A stretch of DNA of 7,268 bases from CAYLHU01 sp964383715. GTDB lineage: Bacteria; Patescibacteriota; Minisyncoccia; Minisyncoccales; CG1-02-41-26. The stretch spans positions 1-7,268 of the forward strand of contig CAYLHU010000024.1 of the NCBI GenBank assembly GCA_964383715.1, given 5' to 3'. The position numbers and the translations under genes were made by a program. Below are positions 5,434 through 7,268 of the stretch, in pieces; the stretch's first letter is position 1; the number at the start of each line of letters is the position of its first letter. Below the pieces are notes generated by a model. It was not told the origin of the DNA. It ran no database searches and saw nothing but the letters and a program-made list of their open reading frames with translations.

Positions 5434-6341
5434 AACCACTTTTTTGTTTTGAAAAAAACAATCATTGAAAATGTCCCTAAAAACATAATTCCGATTATTA
5501 TCCAAAAATCGTTGGAACTTTGAGTAAAAGGCAAATATTTGGTATTCATTCCAAATATCGCTGCCAACAAAGTTAAGGGAAAAACGATAACTGAAAAAAT
5601 TGTCAAAACCTTGATTATTTGGTTGGTCTTATTGCTCAAAAGGGACTGGTTGGTAGAGTCCAAAGCGGATAATGTTCTAAACTGGGTTTCCAAAATGCTG
5701 TTTATTTGCTCGTATAAGGTTCTTAAATTATGGAAATAGGGGATAGTTTTTTTGTTAAAGGTTTTTTCCACTTCTTTAATCAAGCTTTTTAAGACCAAGC
5801 CGGACGGGGCGACAATTCGCTGAAAACCGATAATGTCTCTTTTAACTAATGACATTTGGTTGACCGCTTTTTCGTAATTCTTTTCATAGATAAGGTTTTC
5901 AACCTTGTCTATGTTTTGTTTAATATGACCAAGTTTCGGAAAACAGGCCGAAAATATTCCTTCAATGATTCTGTATAAAAGTTCTTCCGTTCCTTGCTTG
6001 GTGTATTCTTCCGCTATTTCTTTATAAAGATTACATTTATCAAAAATGGCTTTTAGGGGGACTATATCTTTATAATGAGTCGTGATGATATAATTTTTGG
6101 AAACAATAATATCCAATTCAAAGGGGATTGTTTGAAATGTTTTTTTGTCAAAATAAGGATAGAAAAGAGTAATGAAAAAATAGCCGTTGAAGTTTTCTAT
6201 TTTAGGGTAATCAATAGGCGGGAGAATTTCTTTTAGAACCAAAGGGTGAAGATTAAAATTCTTTTTAAGATATTCAATATCTCTATCGTTTGGATTTTTT
6301 ATTTCTACCCAAGTTATCGTTTTCGTTTTTAGTATATGCAT
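5430..6341 (-). CDS. corA: CorA family Mg2+/Co2+ transporter
   Basis: CorA is a pentameric inner-membrane channel that takes up Mg2+ (also Co2+ or Ni2+) down the membrane potential. The 303-residue product has the family layout. A cytoplasmic alpha/beta N-terminal domain (about 1-130) includes LHPLVLKEILPPIDYPKIE, the early family signature. A long helical stalk (about 135-240) follows, then TM1 at about 245-263 (VLTIFSVIVFPLTLLAAIF) and the invariant GMN selectivity motif at 264-266, here GMNTKYLP. TM2 spans about 279-297, with a short basic cytoplasmic end (KTKKWF). It is the only minus-strand gene here, convergent with ftsQ (4-bp overlap of stop codons) and divergent from grpE, so it is transcribed alone. 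A possible extended -10 promoter lies just upstream. The start is the only sensible ATG and has no Shine-Dalgarno. Confidence 0.94.
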   Translation of the reverse strand: MHILKTKTITWVEIKNPNDRDIEYLKKNFNLHPLVLKEILPPIDYPKIENFNGYFFITLFYPYFDKKTFQTIPFELDIIVSKNYIITTHYKDIVPLKAIFDKCNLYKEIAEEYTKQGTEELLYRIIEGIFSACFPKLGHIKQNIDKVENLIYEKNYEKAVNQMSLVKRDIIGFQRIVAPSGLVLKSLIKEVEKTFNKKTIPYFHNLRTLYEQINSILETQFRTLSALDSTNQSLLSNKTNQIIKVLTIFSVIVFPLTLLAAIFGMNTKYLPFTQSSNDFWIIIGIMFLGTFSMIVFFKTKKWF

Positions 6342-6359
6342 GTTTTTTTATTTTAATTT

Positions 6360-6368
6360 ATTCTAACA
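6360..6368 (-). promoter_or_regulatory. Possible extended -10 promoter of corA
   Basis: Read on the minus strand, TGTTAGAAT (TAGAAT at 6365-6360) matches an extended -10 element, TGnTAnAAT. The -35 region is weak (TTTTCT-like at 6388-6383, 17-nt spacing). The predicted transcript would start about 12 nt before the corA ATG, giving a very short leader. Confidence 0.35.
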
Positions 6369-6417
6369 AAAAGGCAAGGAAAAGAAAACCCAAGCTAAGG
6401 GATAATAATATTTATGT

Positions 6418-6450
6418 CCCTCGGCGATTTTTTCGCCGAGGGCTTTTTTT
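6418..6450 (+). terminator. Strong rho-independent terminator, plus strand
   Basis: A perfect 10-bp GC-rich stem, 6418-6427 (ccctcggcga) with 6433-6442 (tcgccgaggg), has a 5-nt T loop and is followed by C and seven Ts (6444-6450). On the minus strand there is no matching T-tract after the stem, so the terminator is directional. No plus-strand gene ends nearby: the closest is ftsQ, about 1 kb upstream, with antisense corA in between. Confidence 0.85.
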
Positions 6451-6525
6451 ATTTTAGAACCAATTACTTAAAACTCGTATGCGGTCGCCGGTTTATTTTA
6501 AGCATAATTGATCTGATTTAATATA

Positions 6526-6562
6526 AAAAATGACGGGGTTAAACCCAGTCATTTTTCTTTTT
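6526..6562. terminator. Bidirectional terminator before grpE
   Basis: The stem pairs 6526-6534 (aaaaatgac) with 6548-6556 (gtcattttt). After one G/A mismatch there are 4 more pairs (6536-6539 with 6543-6546) and a small loop. The A-rich 5' flank and T-rich 3' flank give U-tracts in both directions. On the plus strand it insulates grpE from upstream transcription. On the minus strand it could stop antisense transcripts coming from grpE. Confidence 0.7.
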
Positions 6563-6601
6563 AGGAAAGGGCAAAAAGTGTGTACATATTACCCGAGGTT
6601 C

Positions 6602-6629
6602 TTGATTATTTTTTTTAGTAGGTTATAAT
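6602..6629 (+). promoter_or_regulatory. Sigma70-type promoter of grpE
   Basis: TTGATT at 6602-6607 and a perfect TATAAT at 6624-6629 are separated by 16 nt. Transcription would begin near 6636, leaving a leader of about 26 nt before the grpE ATG. It lies just after the bidirectional terminator, as expected for an independent unit. Confidence 0.75.
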
Positions 6630-6655
6630 AAAAGATGTAAATATCGTCTTTTATT
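6627..6655. promoter_or_regulatory. Dyad overlapping the grpE -10 and start site, candidate operator
   Basis: Arms 6627-6637 (aataaaagatg) and 6645-6655 (cgtcttttatt) are complementary over 11 positions, ten Watson-Crick and one G·T, around a 7-nt spacer. The dyad covers the end of the -10 box and the predicted start site, where repressors of chaperone operons often bind. It is not CIRCE (TTAGCACTC-N9-GAGTGCTAA). No regulator is identified. Confidence 0.4.
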
Positions 6656-6661
6656 TGAAGT

Positions 6662-7150
6662 ATGATTGAAGAAAAAAAGAGTTTGGAATTAAGTGAAATT
6701 AAGAAGAAGTTAAAAGAGTGTGAGAAATTAAAAGAGGAATACTTGAATGGCTGGCAACATTCCCGGGCTGATTTTTTGAATTACAAGAAAAAGGAAGAAG
6801 AAAGAATCGGCTCTTTTTTGGATTTTGTTAAAAAAAATTGGCTTTTGGAGATTTTAAATATCCATGATAATTTAGAAAGAGCGAGAGAACATACGCCGGG
6901 AAACTTAAAAGATATTGAATGGGTCAAAGGGGTTTTGCAGATAGAAAATCAATTTCATCAATTTTTTAAAAAACAAGGCGTGAAAAGATTAGAACCTCTT
7001 GGCGAAAAGTTCGATCCCTCTTTTCATGAAGTGGTTGAAGAAGTAGAATTAAAAGATAAGGAAAAGGGGATAATCATTGAAGTCATAGAGAAGGGATACT
7101 TGGTGGGCGAGAAATTGTTGAGGACGGCCAAAGTAAAAATTAGCAAATAA
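6662..7150 (+). CDS. grpE: GrpE, nucleotide exchange factor of DnaK
   Basis: GrpE acts as a cytoplasmic dimer that releases ADP from the Hsp70 DnaK and so resets the chaperone cycle. The 162 residues are on the short side for the family but complete. An N-terminal Lys/Glu-rich coiled-coil helix leads into EEYLNGWQHSRADFLNYKK (26-43), the most conserved helix signature. A central helix NIHDNLERA follows, and then the C-terminal beta domain that contacts DnaK. There FDPSFHEVVEEVE starts at F117 and GYLVGEKLLRTAKVKIS carries the conserved R154. The long acidic disordered N-terminus of many GrpEs is missing. It has its own promoter and a possible operator. No hrcA precedes it. dnaK and dnaJ commonly follow grpE, but the window ends in repeats 118 nt downstream, so this cannot be checked. 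Confidence 0.95.
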   Translation: MIEEKKSLELSEIKKKLKECEKLKEEYLNGWQHSRADFLNYKKKEEERIGSFLDFVKKNWLLEILNIHDNLERAREHTPGNLKDIEWVKGVLQIENQFHQFFKKQGVKRLEPLGEKFDPSFHEVVEEVELKDKEKGIIIEVIEKGYLVGEKLLRTAKVKISK

Positions 7151-7156
7151 AATTAA

Positions 7157-7187
7157 CCTAATTGACCTAATATCTAATTAATCTAAT
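7157..7187. repeat. Degenerate CTAAT repeats after grpE
   Basis: CTAAT occurs at 7158-7162, 7167-7171, 7174-7178 and 7183-7187, at spacings of 9, 7 and 9 nt, within a C-poor, A/T-rich stretch that begins right after the grpE stop. No terminator hairpin is present. Confidence 0.45.
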
Positions 7188-7217
7188 CAAATCCCAAATT
7201 ACAAACAAATCCCAAAT
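7188..7217. repeat. 12-nt direct repeat CAAATCCCAAAT
   Basis: Exact copies lie at 7188-7199 and 7206-7217 (18-nt period), separated by tacaaa. The second copy overlaps the first unit of the terminal tandem repeat. AAATCCCAAAT-type intergenic strings are ones I associate with CPR genomes, from memory and not checked. Confidence 0.6.
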
Positions 7218-7268
7218 AATAAATAATAAATAATAAATAATAAATAATAAATAATAAATAATAAATAA
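7214..7268. repeat. 7-bp tandem repeat (AAATAAT)n running off the window
   Basis: Seven perfect AAATAAT units (7214-7262) plus a six-base partial unit reach the last base of the window, so the true length is unknown. Because 7 is not a multiple of 3, TAA falls in all three forward frames, while the reverse strand reads as an open I-I-Y-Y-L-L-F heptad. It behaves as a variable-number simple repeat and may mark a contig break. Confidence 0.9.

Larger units (their letters stand above)
6342..6661. other. corA-grpE divergent intergenic region
   Basis: This 320-nt space has no convincing coding frame, tRNA or other known RNA. It holds a possible corA promoter (6360-6368), a strong plus-strand terminator (6418-6450), and a copy of the octamer AACTCGTA (6472-6479). 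It also has a weak dyad tatgc/gcata (6478-6482/6502-6506), a bidirectional terminator (6526-6562), and the grpE promoter with an overlapping dyad (6602-6655). The 75 nt between the two terminators (6451-6525) show nothing else recognisable. Confidence 0.7.

Noticed and set aside
6561..6661. CIRCE/HrcA operator in front of grpE
   Set aside because: Neither half of TTAGCACTC-N9-GAGTGCTAA is present. The dyad at 6627-6655 is unrelated in sequence.
7188..7268. CRISPR array
   Set aside because: The repeats are 7-12 nt simple sequence without unique spacers, and no cas genes are present.

Overview
The window looks like chromosomal DNA from a member of the Candidate Phyla Radiation (Patescibacteria, most likely a Parcubacteria-type lineage). 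The DNA is AT-rich and lysine codons are abundant. Genes are compact, and most starts have no Shine-Dalgarno sequence at the usual distance. The intergenic spaces hold short palindromes and simple repeats of a kind I associate with these genomes. The genetic code appears standard: femX ends on an in-frame TGA at 3183-3185, which argues against the lineages that read UGA as glycine. The lineage is inferred from general character, not from a search.

Layout, left to right. (1) 3-101: C-terminal end of an unidentified membrane-anchored protein. (2) 129-692: a type IV pilin-like protein with a classical prepilin signal. (3) 693-912: three consecutive palindromic modules, the middle one a perfect 19-bp inverted repeat, running up to the true start of seryl-tRNA synthetase. 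(4) 913-2193: serS. (5) 2199-3185: a FemABX-family peptidoglycan bridge transferase, 5 nt after serS. (6) 3246-4574: a MurF-like ligase that lacks the usual N-terminal UDP-binding domain. (7) 4575-4677: octamer repeats and two small hairpins. (8) 4678-5433: FtsQ/DivIB. (9) 5430-6341, minus strand: CorA-type Mg2+/Co2+ transporter, tail-to-tail with ftsQ and overlapping it by 4 bp. (10) 6342-6661: divergent intergenic region with two terminator-like hairpins and a good promoter for the next gene. (11) 6662-7150: GrpE. (12) 7151-7268: direct repeats and a 7-bp tandem repeat that runs off the window end.

The plus-strand block serS-femX-murF-ftsQ has a cell-envelope theme. SerRS makes Ser-tRNA, FemX-type enzymes use aminoacyl-tRNAs to extend the peptidoglycan stem peptide, MurF adds D-Ala-D-Ala, and FtsQ links septal wall synthesis to the divisome. 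CorA (ion uptake) and GrpE (Hsp70 nucleotide exchange) are separate housekeeping units.

I see no CRISPR array, transposase, toxin-antitoxin or defence system. The least explained material is intergenic: the palindrome cluster before serS, a recurring intergenic octamer AACTCGTA, and the terminal repeats.
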